DNA from: Cryobacterium sp. PAMC25264
GTDB lineage: Bacteria > Actinomycetota > Actinomycetes > Actinomycetales > Microbacteriaceae
Assembly (NCBI RefSeq): GCF_019443325.1
Contig: NZ_CP080383.1
Span: 3,534,001-3,598,000 of the forward strand
Direction of reading: 5' to 3'
Length of the DNA: 64,000 nucleotides
Shown: positions 19,084 through 27,343 of the stretch, in pieces
How the letters are laid out: the number at the start of each line of letters is the position of its first letter
How positions within the stretch are numbered: position 1 is the stretch's first letter
Translations under genes and position numbers: made by a program
The notes under the pieces: model-generated
Databases searched by the model: none
What the model was told of the DNA's origin: nothing
What the model saw: only the letters and a program-made list of their open reading frames with translations

Positions 19084-19884
19084 ATGACCGAGCCTGCCCC
19101 GTCCGCAGTACCGGCCCAACGCGGGCGGCGAGCCCAGCGCGCCGCATCAACGCCGGCCCGCCGACGCGTGAGTGTGATCGGTGTGCTCGGCGAAGTGCTC
19201 ATCACCGGCGGGGTGCTCGTGCTGCTCTTCCTCGCCTGGCAGCTCTGGTGGAACGACGCCGTCATGGCGGCGTCCCAGTCCCGTGCCGCCGAGTCGATCA
19301 GCAAGGGCTGGATCGAGAACGCTGGGCCGGACCCGAAGCCGGCGCCCGTGACCGAGGAGGGCTACGGCGACCCTGTGGTGGCCGCCGCGCCCGACAACGC
19401 CACCGCGTTCGCGGTGCTCTACGTGCCGCGCTTCGGCGCGACCTACCAACGCACCGTCGCACAGGGCACCGGAACGGATGTGCTCAACAGCCCGGACCTG
19501 GGCATCGGGCACTACCCGGGCACCCAGATGCCCGGCGAGGTGGGCAACTTCGCCATCGCGTCGCATCGCAGCGCGAACGGCGGCGGGATGCACGTCATCA
19601 ACGAGCTGCAGCTGAACGACGCGATCTACGTGCAGACCGCCGACGGCTACTACACCTACCGGTTCCGCGACTTCGAGTACGTGCCGCCGAGCGCGATCGA
19701 CGCCATCGCCCCGGTGCCGCACGACCCCTCGGCCACCGCGGTCGACCGGCTGATCACCCTCACCACGTGCAACCCGCTCTTCTCGACAGCCGAGCGGATC
19801 ATCGCCTACGGTGTATTCGAATCCTGGCAACCGATCTCGGCCGGTCCGCCCGCCGAGCTGGCGGCCATGATCCCCGCGGCCTGA
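19084..19884 (+). CDS. Class E sortase
   Basis: A 266-residue transpeptidase with a basic N-terminus, one signal-anchor helix (about residues 30-52, VLITGGVLVLLFLAWQL) and an extracellular sortase domain. The catalytic Cys is in LITLTTCNPLF (about residue 236), the His in NFAIASHRSA, and the Arg in TAERIIAYG. Class E sortases attach surface proteins, often with LAXTG signals, to the cell wall. It is divergent from crgA and is followed by a small membrane protein and the amidotransferase gene. Confidence 0.92.
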   Translation: MTEPAPSAVPAQRGRRAQRAASTPARRRVSVIGVLGEVLITGGVLVLLFLAWQLWWNDAVMAASQSRAAESISKGWIENAGPDPKPAPVTEEGYGDPVVAAAPDNATAFAVLYVPRFGATYQRTVAQGTGTDVLNSPDLGIGHYPGTQMPGEVGNFAIASHRSANGGGMHVINELQLNDAIYVQTADGYYTYRFRDFEYVPPSAIDAIAPVPHDPSATAVDRLITLTTCNPLFSTAERIIAYGVFESWQPISAGPPAELAAMIPAA

Positions 19885-19934
19885 CCTGCCGGCCGCCCCA
19901 CCCATCCAGCAACACGAAGATCGAGGACCAACCC

Positions 19935-20096
19935 ATGTATGCAGCCTTCTGGCGGATCCTGCCCGGACCGGTGTGGGTGCGCATCCTGCTCGTGCTGGTG
20001 CTCGTCGGCGCCGTGCTTTACAGCCTCGCCACCTGGGTGTACCCCTGGGTGAACACGTTCGTTGACAACCAGGAAGTGACGGTGGGCGCCCCATGA
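19935..20096 (+). CDS. Small single-helix membrane protein
   Basis: A 53-residue protein, MYAAFWRILPGPVWVRILL, with one long hydrophobic helix and an acidic/aromatic tail (WVNTFVDNQEVTVGAP). It starts 50 bp after the sortase and its stop overlaps the next start as ATGA at 20093-20096, which supports real translation. Short membrane proteins of this type occur at this position in related actinobacterial loci; no function is assigned. Confidence 0.72.
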   Translation: MYAAFWRILPGPVWVRILLVLVLVGAVLYSLATWVYPWVNTFVDNQEVTVGAP

Positions 20097-20731
20097 CCCG
20101 CATTCTCGTGATCGACAACTACGACAGCTTCGTCTATACGCTCAACGGCTACCTGCGCGAGCTCGGCGCTGAGACCGAGGTGGTGCGGAACGACGCGTTC
20201 GCCGCCAGCGAGGTCGCGGAGCGCATCGCGGAGTTCGACGGGGTGCTTGTCTCGCCCGGGCCGGGCAAGCCTTCAGACGCCGGCATCTCGATCGCCGCTG
20301 TGGAGGCCGCTGTGGCCACCAACCTGCCGCTGTTCGGGGTCTGCCTGGGCCACCAGGCCATCGCCGAGGCGTTCGGTGCCACTGTGACCAATGCCGAGGA
20401 ACTCATGCACGGCAAGACTTCGCAGATCAGCCACGACGGCAGCGAGCTCTACGAGGGGGTGCCGCAGCCGTTCACGGCCACCCGGTACCACTCGTTGGCC
20501 GTCGTGAACGGCACGGTGCCCAGCGACCTCGTGGTGACCTCCCGCACTCAGGGCGGAGTCATCATGGGCCTGCGGCACGTCTCGGCGCCAATCCTCGGGG
20601 TGCAGTTCCACCCGGAGTCGGTTCTGACCGAGGGCGGTTACCTGATGGTGGGCAACTGGCTGGCCCTGGCCGGGCTGCCGGAGGCTCGCGAGACCGCAAA
20701 GCACCTCACGCCCATGCTCAAGCTCGGCTGA
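20093..20731 (+). CDS. Glutamine amidotransferase, anthranilate/aminodeoxychorismate synthase component II
   Basis: A 212-residue class I glutamine amidotransferase. It hydrolyses glutamine to give ammonia to a chorismate-using partner (TrpE or PabB). The N-terminus MTRILVIDNYDSFVYTLNGY is typical, the catalytic Cys is in LFGVCLGHQAIAEAF (about residue 83), and the His-Glu pair is in ILGVQFHPESVL. The gene lies next to pknB, as trpG does in mycobacteria. Without a neighbouring component I gene, TrpG and PabA roles cannot be separated and may both be served. Confidence 0.9.
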   Translation: MTRILVIDNYDSFVYTLNGYLRELGAETEVVRNDAFAASEVAERIAEFDGVLVSPGPGKPSDAGISIAAVEAAVATNLPLFGVCLGHQAIAEAFGATVTNAEELMHGKTSQISHDGSELYEGVPQPFTATRYHSLAVVNGTVPSDLVVTSRTQGGVIMGLRHVSAPILGVQFHPESVLTEGGYLMVGNWLALAGLPEARETAKHLTPMLKLG

Positions 20732-20762
20732 CGCGGGTAGTCCGGGCGCCGTGGCGCCCGGT

Positions 20763-20870
20763 GGTCGAGCCTGTCGAGCTGTGGGGGCGCTTCGCGCCCG
20801 GGTGGTCGGCGGAAGCGCACTTCCTTAGGAGACCTGGAGGCATGGTTACCAGGTCTCGACAAGCTCGACC
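20763..20870. repeat. Dispersed palindromic repeat and hairpin after the amidotransferase gene
   Basis: GGTCGAGCCTGTCGAG at 20763-20778 is inverted relative to CTCGACAAGCTCGACC at 20855-20870 with one mismatch, and a nine-pair hairpin (GAGACCTGG at 20829-20837 with CCAGGTCTC at 20849-20857) lies between. The same motif pair recurs at 50491-50570. This resembles an extragenic REP-like element between convergent genes and may help terminate transcription. Confidence 0.6.
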
Positions 20871-20952
20871 AACGACGCGGGCTCGACCGACGACGCGGGC
20901 TCGACCGACGACGCGGGCTCGACCGACGACGCGGGCTCGACCCACGAGGCGG
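20863..20952. repeat. 18-bp tandem repeat, five units
   Basis: Five consecutive units of GCTCGACCGACGACGCGG. Units 2-4 (20881-20934) are identical, the first has one change and the last two. The first unit begins inside the dispersed GCTCGACC motif, so the array seems to have grown from that repeat. It lies 20 bp downstream of the pknB stop codon. Confidence 0.85.
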
Positions 20953-20971
20953 GGCGGGCGACGAGGCGGCG

Positions 20972-22693
20972 TCAGCCGGCGCAGTAGGTGAGCGTGATCT
21001 CGGACTCCTGGGGCGCGTCGCCCGGCGGCAGTGACTGTTTGGTGATCGGCGACCCGGCGACGATGTCGCAGGCGTAGTCGGGCTTCAGCTTGGGCACCAG
21101 CTGCAGGTCTGAGGCCTGCAGCAGGGAGTTCGCGGCAGTGAGCGCCTGCCCGAGCACATCGGGCACGGTGACCTGTCCGGTGGAGACCGTGAAGTCCACG
21201 GTGGTTCCCACCGGTGTCATCTCGCGCGGCTCCGGGCTGGTGGCGATGACCACGCCCTCCGGCACATCCGCGGAGTTCTCCGTCGTCACCGAACCGGACA
21301 CGAAGCCGCGGTCGACCAGGAACGGTTCGGCAGCCGAGAAGGGCTGCTTGGTGGTGTCCGGCATCTCGACGAGTTCCTTGCCGGTGGACACGTACACCTT
21401 GATCACCGTGGCAGGCTGGGCGATGGTGCCCGACGGCGGATCGGTGCGGATGACCTCATCCTTGGCGACGGTGTCGCTGCTCTCCTCCGCCATGGTCGCG
21501 GCGAGGTCCAGCTCGAGAAGCGCATCCTGGGCGTCGGTATAGCTGAAGCCCACCAGAACCGGAACTCGGCGGGAGGAGTCGGGCAGTTCGTTGTTGGGGG
21601 TCAGACTCAGGGCCCAGAACATTACCGCGATCACGATGACGACGACGCTGACGATGCCGGCCCAGATCCAGATCACCGGTGGGCGCCGCTGGGTGCGGGC
21701 CATGGTCTGGTCCTCGGCGAGCTGCTTGAGGGCGAGCTCGGAGGTGGATTCCACCTCGGGCGGTGCACCGAACAGACCGGCCGCGACGTCGTCGACCGGG
21801 CGGTGCACCGGGATGTGCCCGGCGCCGGCGGTCTCGACGTCGTTGCGGAACTCGACCGCGCTCTGGTACCGGTCGAACCGGTCCTTCGCCAGGGCGTGCA
21901 GCACCACGATGTCCAGGGCCGGGGAGACCTTGGGGTTGACCGAGCTGGGCTTCACCGGGGCTTCGCTGACGTGCTGGTACGCCACGGCCACCGGGGTGTC
22001 GCCCCGGAACGGCGGGCGTCCGGTGAGCATTTCGAAGAGTACGACGCCGCTGGAGTACAGGTCGGTACGGGCATCCACCGACTCACCCTTGGCCTGCTCG
22101 GGCGAGAAATAGGAGGCGGTGCCGAGGATCGCGGTAGTCTGCGCGACCGTGGTGGCTGAGTCTGAGATCGCTCGGGCGATGCCGAAGTCCATGACCTTGA
22201 CCTGACCGGCCTTGGTGATCATGATGTTGCCCGGCTTGATGTCGCGGTGCACGACGCCGGCGCGGTGCGAGTACTCGAGGGCGGTCAGCACCCCGTCGAT
22301 GATGCGGACGGCCTCGACCGAGTCGATCGGACCTTCCTTGATGATGTCCTTGAGCAGGCGCCCGTCGACGAACTCCATGATGATGAAGGGGATCTGGGCT
22401 TCGGTGCCGTCGTCTTCGGTGATGGTCTCTTCACCGGCGTCGAACACCCGCACGATCGTGGGGTGCGCCATGCGGGCGGCTGCCTGGGCTTCCTGCCGGA
22501 ACCGGGTGCGGAAGGCCGGGTCGACGGCGAGCGAGGACTTGAGCAGCTTGATGGCCACGGTGCGGCCGAGTCTGGAGTCGGTGCCGATGTGGACATCGGA
22601 CATTCCGCCTCGGCCGATCGACGCGCCGACGCGGTAGCGACCTGCTAGCAGACGGCCCTCATCAGTCAATGCAAAACTCCCTGCTCGCGACAC
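20972..22693 (-). CDS. pknB: Serine/threonine protein kinase PknB with PASTA domains
   Basis: A 573-residue membrane kinase. The cytosolic kinase domain (about residues 18-280) has the glycine loop GRGGMSDVHIG, the ATP Lys in VAIKLL, the catalytic loop VHRDIKPGN, MDFGIARA and the activation/P+1 region GTASYFSPEQ. A membrane helix follows a juxtamembrane linker at about residues 345-368. Three extracellular PASTA repeats (for example VPVLVGFSYTDAQDALLE and VPDVLGQALTAANSLLQ) probably sense peptidoglycan fragments. It begins with GTG and is the last gene of the fhaA-to-pknB operon, 61 bp after pknA. Confidence 0.95.
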   Translation of the reverse strand: MSRAGSFALTDEGRLLAGRYRVGASIGRGGMSDVHIGTDSRLGRTVAIKLLKSSLAVDPAFRTRFRQEAQAAARMAHPTIVRVFDAGEETITEDDGTEAQIPFIIMEFVDGRLLKDIIKEGPIDSVEAVRIIDGVLTALEYSHRAGVVHRDIKPGNIMITKAGQVKVMDFGIARAISDSATTVAQTTAILGTASYFSPEQAKGESVDARTDLYSSGVVLFEMLTGRPPFRGDTPVAVAYQHVSEAPVKPSSVNPKVSPALDIVVLHALAKDRFDRYQSAVEFRNDVETAGAGHIPVHRPVDDVAAGLFGAPPEVESTSELALKQLAEDQTMARTQRRPPVIWIWAGIVSVVVIVIAVMFWALSLTPNNELPDSSRRVPVLVGFSYTDAQDALLELDLAATMAEESSDTVAKDEVIRTDPPSGTIAQPATVIKVYVSTGKELVEMPDTTKQPFSAAEPFLVDRGFVSGSVTTENSADVPEGVVIATSPEPREMTPVGTTVDFTVSTGQVTVPDVLGQALTAANSLLQASDLQLVPKLKPDYACDIVAGSPITKQSLPPGDAPQESEITLTYCAG

Positions 22694-22715
22694 TGTTGGT
22701 CATTTTAGTCAAGAT

Positions 22716-22745
22716 CCGTCGCGCGGCCCCCGGGACGCGCGACGG
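22716..22745 (-). terminator. Hairpin between pknA and pknB
   Basis: CCGTCGCGCG at 22716-22725 pairs perfectly with CGCGCGACGG at 22736-22745 around a 10-base loop. It lies in the only sizeable gap of the operon. No U-tract follows on the minus strand, so partial attenuation or RNA processing is as likely as termination. Confidence 0.5.
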
Positions 22746-22754
22746 GTGACACCC

Positions 22755-24494
22755 CTAGCCGACGGGTGCGGTGGGTGCCGTGGTCGGTGGCGTGGTGGCG
22801 GGTGCGGTCACGGTGACGGAAGTCGCCGCGGAGTAGTCGGACTCGACCTGGCCGCAGAAGTACCGGAACTTCACCGTGAAGTTGTTCGCGCCGGCCGTGA
22901 CCGTTGCGGTGGTGGTGTCCGCGCCGGTCGGGCTCGGTGACGTCGCACCCTCGGCGAGCAGTTCATAGCCGGAGAGCTCCTGGCCCGTTGGGCAGGACTG
23001 GGCGGGCCAGGTGACCGTCACGGTGCCGCCCGGGGCCACCGTGGAGGGGGTGGCGGTCGGCGTGCCGGACGGAGCCGACGGGGTGGCCACGTCGCCGTAC
23101 ACACTCACCGTGATGGTGGTGCCGAGCGTGACCTTGCCGGTGGGGTTGATGCCGTAGACGGTGTCGACCTGCTCCGCCGTGGTGGCGGGCTTGTCGGGCA
23201 CCACGTTGGCGCTGAGGCCCATCTCGCTGAGCATGTCCCGGGCCTCGGAGCTGGTCTTGCCCAGGAAGTCCGCCTGGGTAACCTGCACCGTGGTGGCTGA
23301 CGGGGTGGGGGTGGACGTGGGGGTCGGCTTGGGCGCCGGCGGGGTGCTCGACGTCACGGTGGGTGCCGGGGCGGGCGTTTCGGCGGCCGTGGTGTTGAAC
23401 AGGGTCACCAGGGTGCCGATGAGAACCAGGCCCAGGATGGAGATGAGCGCGACGAGCGGCCAGGTCCAGGGGCTGCGCTTCTTCTTCTTTTTCTGGGGAT
23501 CGTTGGCCGCCGCGGCCGCGGCCGCTTCGGCGCGCGTGCCCGGTTGCACCGGTCCGCCGGAGGCCGGCATCAGCTGGGTGGTCTGGTCGTTGCCGGCACC
23601 GGGCATGAGCATGGTGGCGGCCGTGGGCGTGATGCCCGACATAACGGCGGGTACGGATGCCGCCGCGGCCGCGACATCGCCGCGGCGCAGGGCGATGGCG
23701 GCACGCGCGAGGTGTGCAGCGGAGGCGGGACGGTCGGCCGGGTTCTTGGCCAGGCAGGAGATCACCAGGTTGCGGACCGGCTCCGAGATGGTGTCGGGGA
23801 GGTCCGGCGGCTGCTCGTTGATCTGCGCCATGGCGATGGCCACCTGCGACTCGCCCGTGAACGGGCGACGGCCGGCGAGGCTCTCGTAGGCGACGATGCC
23901 CAGGGAGTAGATGTCGGTGGTGGGTGAGGCGGAGCGTCCGCTGGCCTGTTCCGGCGAGAGGTACTGCACCGTGCCCATCACCTGGCCGGTTGCGGTGAGC
24001 GGAACCTGGTCGGCGATGCGGGCGATGCCGAAGTCGGTGATCTTGACGCGGCCTTCGGGCGTGATCAGTAGGTTGCCCGGCTTGATGTCCCGGTGCACGA
24101 GACCTGCGGCGTGCGCGGCATGCAGCGCGGCGGCGGTCTGGGCCACGATGTCGAGGACCTTGTCGGCGGGCAGGGTGTGCTCGCGTTCGAGGATCGTGGA
24201 CAGCGCCTCTCCTGGCACCAGCTCCATGACGAGGAAGGCGCTGCCGTCTTCTTCGCCGTAGTCGAACACGTTGGCGATGCCTTCGTGGTTGACGAGCGCG
24301 GCGTGCCGGGCCTCAGCGCGGAAGCGCTCGAGGAAACCGGGGTCGCCGAGGTATTCGTCCTTGAGGATCTTGATTGCGACGGTGCGCCCGATCACCAGGT
24401 CGACGGACTGCCAAACCTCGCCCATACCGCCGATGGCGATGCGCGACTGCAGTTCGTATCGTCCCCCGAAGGTGAGCCCTGCTGTGGGTCTCAT
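22755..24494 (-). CDS. pknA: Serine/threonine protein kinase (PknA-like) with one PASTA domain and Ig-like tail
   Basis: A 579-residue kinase. Catalytic motifs are RIAIGGMGEVWQS, VAIKILK, LVHRDIKPGN, ITDFGIARI and GTVQYLSPEQ. An Ala-rich linker ends in a lysine run (PQKKKKKRS) before a membrane helix at about residues 345-367. Outside are a Pro/Thr-rich spacer, one PASTA-like domain (FLGKTSSEARDMLSEMGL) and a C-terminal fibronectin/Ig-like part with two Cys. It overlaps pbpA by 4 bp. PknA kinases control cell shape and division through cell-wall enzymes. The long extracellular part is more than mycobacterial PknA carries. Confidence 0.9.
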   Translation of the reverse strand: MRPTAGLTFGGRYELQSRIAIGGMGEVWQSVDLVIGRTVAIKILKDEYLGDPGFLERFRAEARHAALVNHEGIANVFDYGEEDGSAFLVMELVPGEALSTILEREHTLPADKVLDIVAQTAAALHAAHAAGLVHRDIKPGNLLITPEGRVKITDFGIARIADQVPLTATGQVMGTVQYLSPEQASGRSASPTTDIYSLGIVAYESLAGRRPFTGESQVAIAMAQINEQPPDLPDTISEPVRNLVISCLAKNPADRPASAAHLARAAIALRRGDVAAAAASVPAVMSGITPTAATMLMPGAGNDQTTQLMPASGGPVQPGTRAEAAAAAAANDPQKKKKKRSPWTWPLVALISILGLVLIGTLVTLFNTTAAETPAPAPTVTSSTPPAPKPTPTSTPTPSATTVQVTQADFLGKTSSEARDMLSEMGLSANVVPDKPATTAEQVDTVYGINPTGKVTLGTTITVSVYGDVATPSAPSGTPTATPSTVAPGGTVTVTWPAQSCPTGQELSGYELLAEGATSPSPTGADTTTATVTAGANNFTVKFRYFCGQVESDYSAATSVTVTAPATTPPTTAPTAPVG

Positions 24495-25942
24495 TTATTC
24501 AGCACCGCCTCTAGTACCTGTTTCGCTATCGGTGCGGCAAGCAAGTTGCCGTACCCCGTCTGACCGAGTCCCCCGCCATCTTCGATGAGAACGGTGATCG
24601 CGTATTGCGGGTCTGCCGCGGGGGCGAATCCGGTGAACCACAGGGTGTATGGATCATCAGCGCCGTTCTCCGCAGTCCCCGTTTTTCCCGCCACGTCGAC
24701 TCCGTCTATTCTTGCATTGCTCGCGGCCCCGTCCTGGACCCCGTTGACCATCATCTGCGTCATCGTGGCCGCGGTCGCGGCGCTGATCACACGGTCCGCC
24801 GCGACGGGTTGGAACGTCTGCAGGGGGCTGAGGTCTGGCGCCAGAATCTGGTCGACGAGGTTGGGTTTCATTTCGATCCCTCCGTTGGCGATGGTGGCCG
24901 AGACCAGGGCCATCTGCAGCGGGGTCGCCCGAACGCTGGTCTGGCCGAATGCCGACAGGGCGGTCTGCGCGTCGTCGGGATCGTCGGGGTACGTGCTGGC
25001 CGTGACCGACAGCGGGATGCTGAATTCCGAGTTGAAGCCGAACTTCTCGGCCATCGCACGGATGGCGTCGTCGCCCAGCTGCAGGCCCAGCTCGGCCATC
25101 GGGATGTTGCAGGAGAGCCGCAGTGCGGTGGCGATGGTGACGGTGTCGCCGGAACCGCAGGTGCCGCCGCCGGAGTTGATGACCACCGAGCTCGAGCTCG
25201 GCAGGGTGAACGTGGGCGGGTTGGGGAAGGTGCTGTCGGGGGTGTACTGGCCCGATTCGAGAGCTGCGGCCACCACGACGAGCTTGAAGACCGACCCGGG
25301 CGGGTTGAGCGAGTTGATGGCGCGGTTGATCAGCGGGTCGCCGGGGGCGTTGACCAGGGAGTCGTAGGTGTCGTTCACCGCTGCGCTGTCGTGAACGGCG
25401 AGGGTGTTCGGGTCGTAGCTGGGCTTGGAAACCATGGCCAACACCCGGCCGGTCTTGGGCTCGGTGACGACCACGGACCCCTGGAGGTCCCCGAGCGCAT
25501 CCCAGGCAGCCTGCTGCGCGACCGGGTCGACGGTGGTCTCCACGGCGGCGCCCTTGGGGTCCTGACCGGTGACGAGGCTGGAGATCTGGTCGAAGAACTG
25601 CGAGTTGGAGGTGCCGCTGAGTTCGCCGTTGAGCGCCTGCTCGAGCCCGGTAGGGGCGCCGTTGACCGGGATGAAGCCGGTGATCGGTGCGTAGAGCAGG
25701 CCGTTGCTGTAGGTGCGCTGGAACTTGTAGTTGTCGTCGACAGGCAGTGACTGGGCGATGGGCTCGCCGCCGGCGAGGATGGCGCCGCGCTCGACCGAGT
25801 AGCTGTCCAGCAGGGTGCGGGTGTTGCGGTCGTCGGCCGACAGGTTGTCCGACTGGAAGACCTGCACGATGGACGTGGAGGTCAGCAGGGCGGCGAACAT
25901 GAGCATCACGACGATGCTCACGCGCTTGAGTTCACGATTCAT
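24491..25942 (-). CDS. pbpA: Class B penicillin-binding protein (PbpA/FtsI-like transpeptidase)
   Basis: A 483-residue peptidoglycan transpeptidase with an N-terminal membrane anchor (VSIVVMLMFAALLTSTSIV). The three active-site motifs are the acylated Ser in NPPGSVFKLV, the SCN triad in RLSCNIPMAEL, and KTGTAENGADD near the C-terminus. The N-terminal dimerisation domain includes GAILAGGEPIAQS. It abuts rodA (stop and start adjacent), as the transpeptidase partner of that SEDS glycosyltransferase, and overlaps pknA by 4 bp. Confidence 0.95.
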   Translation of the reverse strand: MNRELKRVSIVVMLMFAALLTSTSIVQVFQSDNLSADDRNTRTLLDSYSVERGAILAGGEPIAQSLPVDDNYKFQRTYSNGLLYAPITGFIPVNGAPTGLEQALNGELSGTSNSQFFDQISSLVTGQDPKGAAVETTVDPVAQQAAWDALGDLQGSVVVTEPKTGRVLAMVSKPSYDPNTLAVHDSAAVNDTYDSLVNAPGDPLINRAINSLNPPGSVFKLVVVAAALESGQYTPDSTFPNPPTFTLPSSSSVVINSGGGTCGSGDTVTIATALRLSCNIPMAELGLQLGDDAIRAMAEKFGFNSEFSIPLSVTASTYPDDPDDAQTALSAFGQTSVRATPLQMALVSATIANGGIEMKPNLVDQILAPDLSPLQTFQPVAADRVISAATAATMTQMMVNGVQDGAASNARIDGVDVAGKTGTAENGADDPYTLWFTGFAPAADPQYAITVLIEDGGGLGQTGYGNLLAAPIAKQVLEAVLNK

Positions 25943-27343
25943 TCAGACCACCAGCCGAGGTTGGTTGCGCACTGTGTCACTCAATCGCAGCAGGAGGGCG
26001 ACGATGATCCAGTTGGCGACAAGGGAGGAGCCACCGGCGGCCAGGAAGGGGGTGGTGAGGCCGGTCAGCGGGATGACGCGGGTGACACCGCCGATCACGA
26101 TGAAGCACTGCAGCGCGATGACGAAGGAGAGACCGACACCGAGGAGCTTGCCGAAGTCGTCCTGACCGGCGAAGCCGATGCGGAAGCCACGGGCGACCAG
26201 GAGCAGGTAGAGGGCCAGGATGGCGAAGATGCCGGCCAGGCCGAGCTCCTCGCCGAGGCTGGCGATGATGTAGTCGCTCTGCGGGACCGGGGTCAGTTCG
26301 GGGCGCCCCTGGCCGAGACCCGTGCCGATCAGCCCGCCCTTGGCAAGGCCGAACAGTCCCTGCACCAGCTGGTAGCTGCCGCCGTCGGCGTCGTAGACGG
26401 CCGGGTTGAGCGCATCCAGCCAGTTGGTGAACCGGCCGTTGACGTAGTCGAGGGTCTGGCTGGCGATGACGGCGCCGCCGAGGAACAGCGACATGCCCAG
26501 CAGCACCCAGCTGAGCCGTCCGGTGGCGAGGTAGAGCATCACCAGGAAGAGGCCGAAGTAGAGCAGCGCGGTGCCGAGGTCGCGCTGGAAGATGATGACC
26601 GACATCGACAGGGCCCAGACTACGAGGATCGGGCCCAGGTCGCGCAGGCGCGGGAACCGCAGCCCGAGGAACTTCTTGCCCACCATGGAGAGGCTGTCGC
26701 GGTTGCGCACGAGGTATCCGGCGAAGAACACGGCCAGGGCGATCTTCGCGATCTCGCCGGGCTGGAAGGTGGCGAAGTCGCCGAAACCGATCCACACCCG
26801 GGCGCCGCTGACCTCGCGGCCGAGGCCGGGGACCAGGGGCAGCAGCAGCAGGGCCACACCGACGAAACCGGCCACATAGGTGTACCGGAACAGCACCCGG
26901 TGGTTGCGGATCACCAGGATCACGGTGATCGCGCAGGCGATGGCCAAGCCGCTCCACACGGTCTGCCGCACGGCGGCACTGGCCCAGCCGGCCTCGTTGT
27001 TGGCGATATCGATGCGGTAGATCATGGCGATGCCGATGCCGTTGAGCAGAGTGGCGATCGGCAGGATGAACGGGTCGGCTTCGCGGGCCACGAAGCGCAG
27101 CATGATGTGCAGGGCGAAGACCAGGCCGGACAGGCTGGCGCCGAGCAGCACCAGGGTGGTGTCGATCTGGCCGAGCGCGCCCAACTGCACGAGCACGACG
27201 GCGCCGAGGTTGATGCCGCAGGCGATGATCAGCAGGAACAGTTCGAGGTTGCGCAGCTTCTGCGGCAGGTGCAGGCGCCGGATCTTGCCGGTCTGCGGTG
27301 CCGACTCGCGGGCATCCGTGGCCGGGTTACTCTGCCGGGGCAT
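25943..27343 (-). CDS. rodA: RodA/FtsW-family SEDS peptidoglycan glycosyltransferase
   Basis: A 466-residue polytopic protein with 12 or so membrane helices that polymerises lipid II with its partner transpeptidase. Conserved SEDS elements include VSGARVWIGFG, FQPGEIAKIALAVFFAGY, FQRDLGTALLYFG and TPFLAAGGSSLVANW. Its start lies 17 bp inside pstP and its stop adjoins pbpA, so it belongs to the operon. RodA rather than FtsW is favoured by synteny with mycobacterial pbpA-rodA. Confidence 0.95.
   Translation of the reverse strand: MPRQSNPATDARESAPQTGKIRRLHLPQKLRNLELFLLIIACGINLGAVVLVQLGALGQIDTTLVLLGASLSGLVFALHIMLRFVAREADPFILPIATLLNGIGIAMIYRIDIANNEAGWASAAVRQTVWSGLAIACAITVILVIRNHRVLFRYTYVAGFVGVALLLLPLVPGLGREVSGARVWIGFGDFATFQPGEIAKIALAVFFAGYLVRNRDSLSMVGKKFLGLRFPRLRDLGPILVVWALSMSVIIFQRDLGTALLYFGLFLVMLYLATGRLSWVLLGMSLFLGGAVIASQTLDYVNGRFTNWLDALNPAVYDADGGSYQLVQGLFGLAKGGLIGTGLGQGRPELTPVPQSDYIIASLGEELGLAGIFAILALYLLLVARGFRIGFAGQDDFGKLLGVGLSFVIALQCFIVIGGVTRVIPLTGLTTPFLAAGGSSLVANWIIVALLLRLSDTVRNQPRLVV

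Noticed and set aside
20863..20952. Tandem array as a CRISPR.
   Set aside because: The units are contiguous with no spacers and no cas genes nearby.
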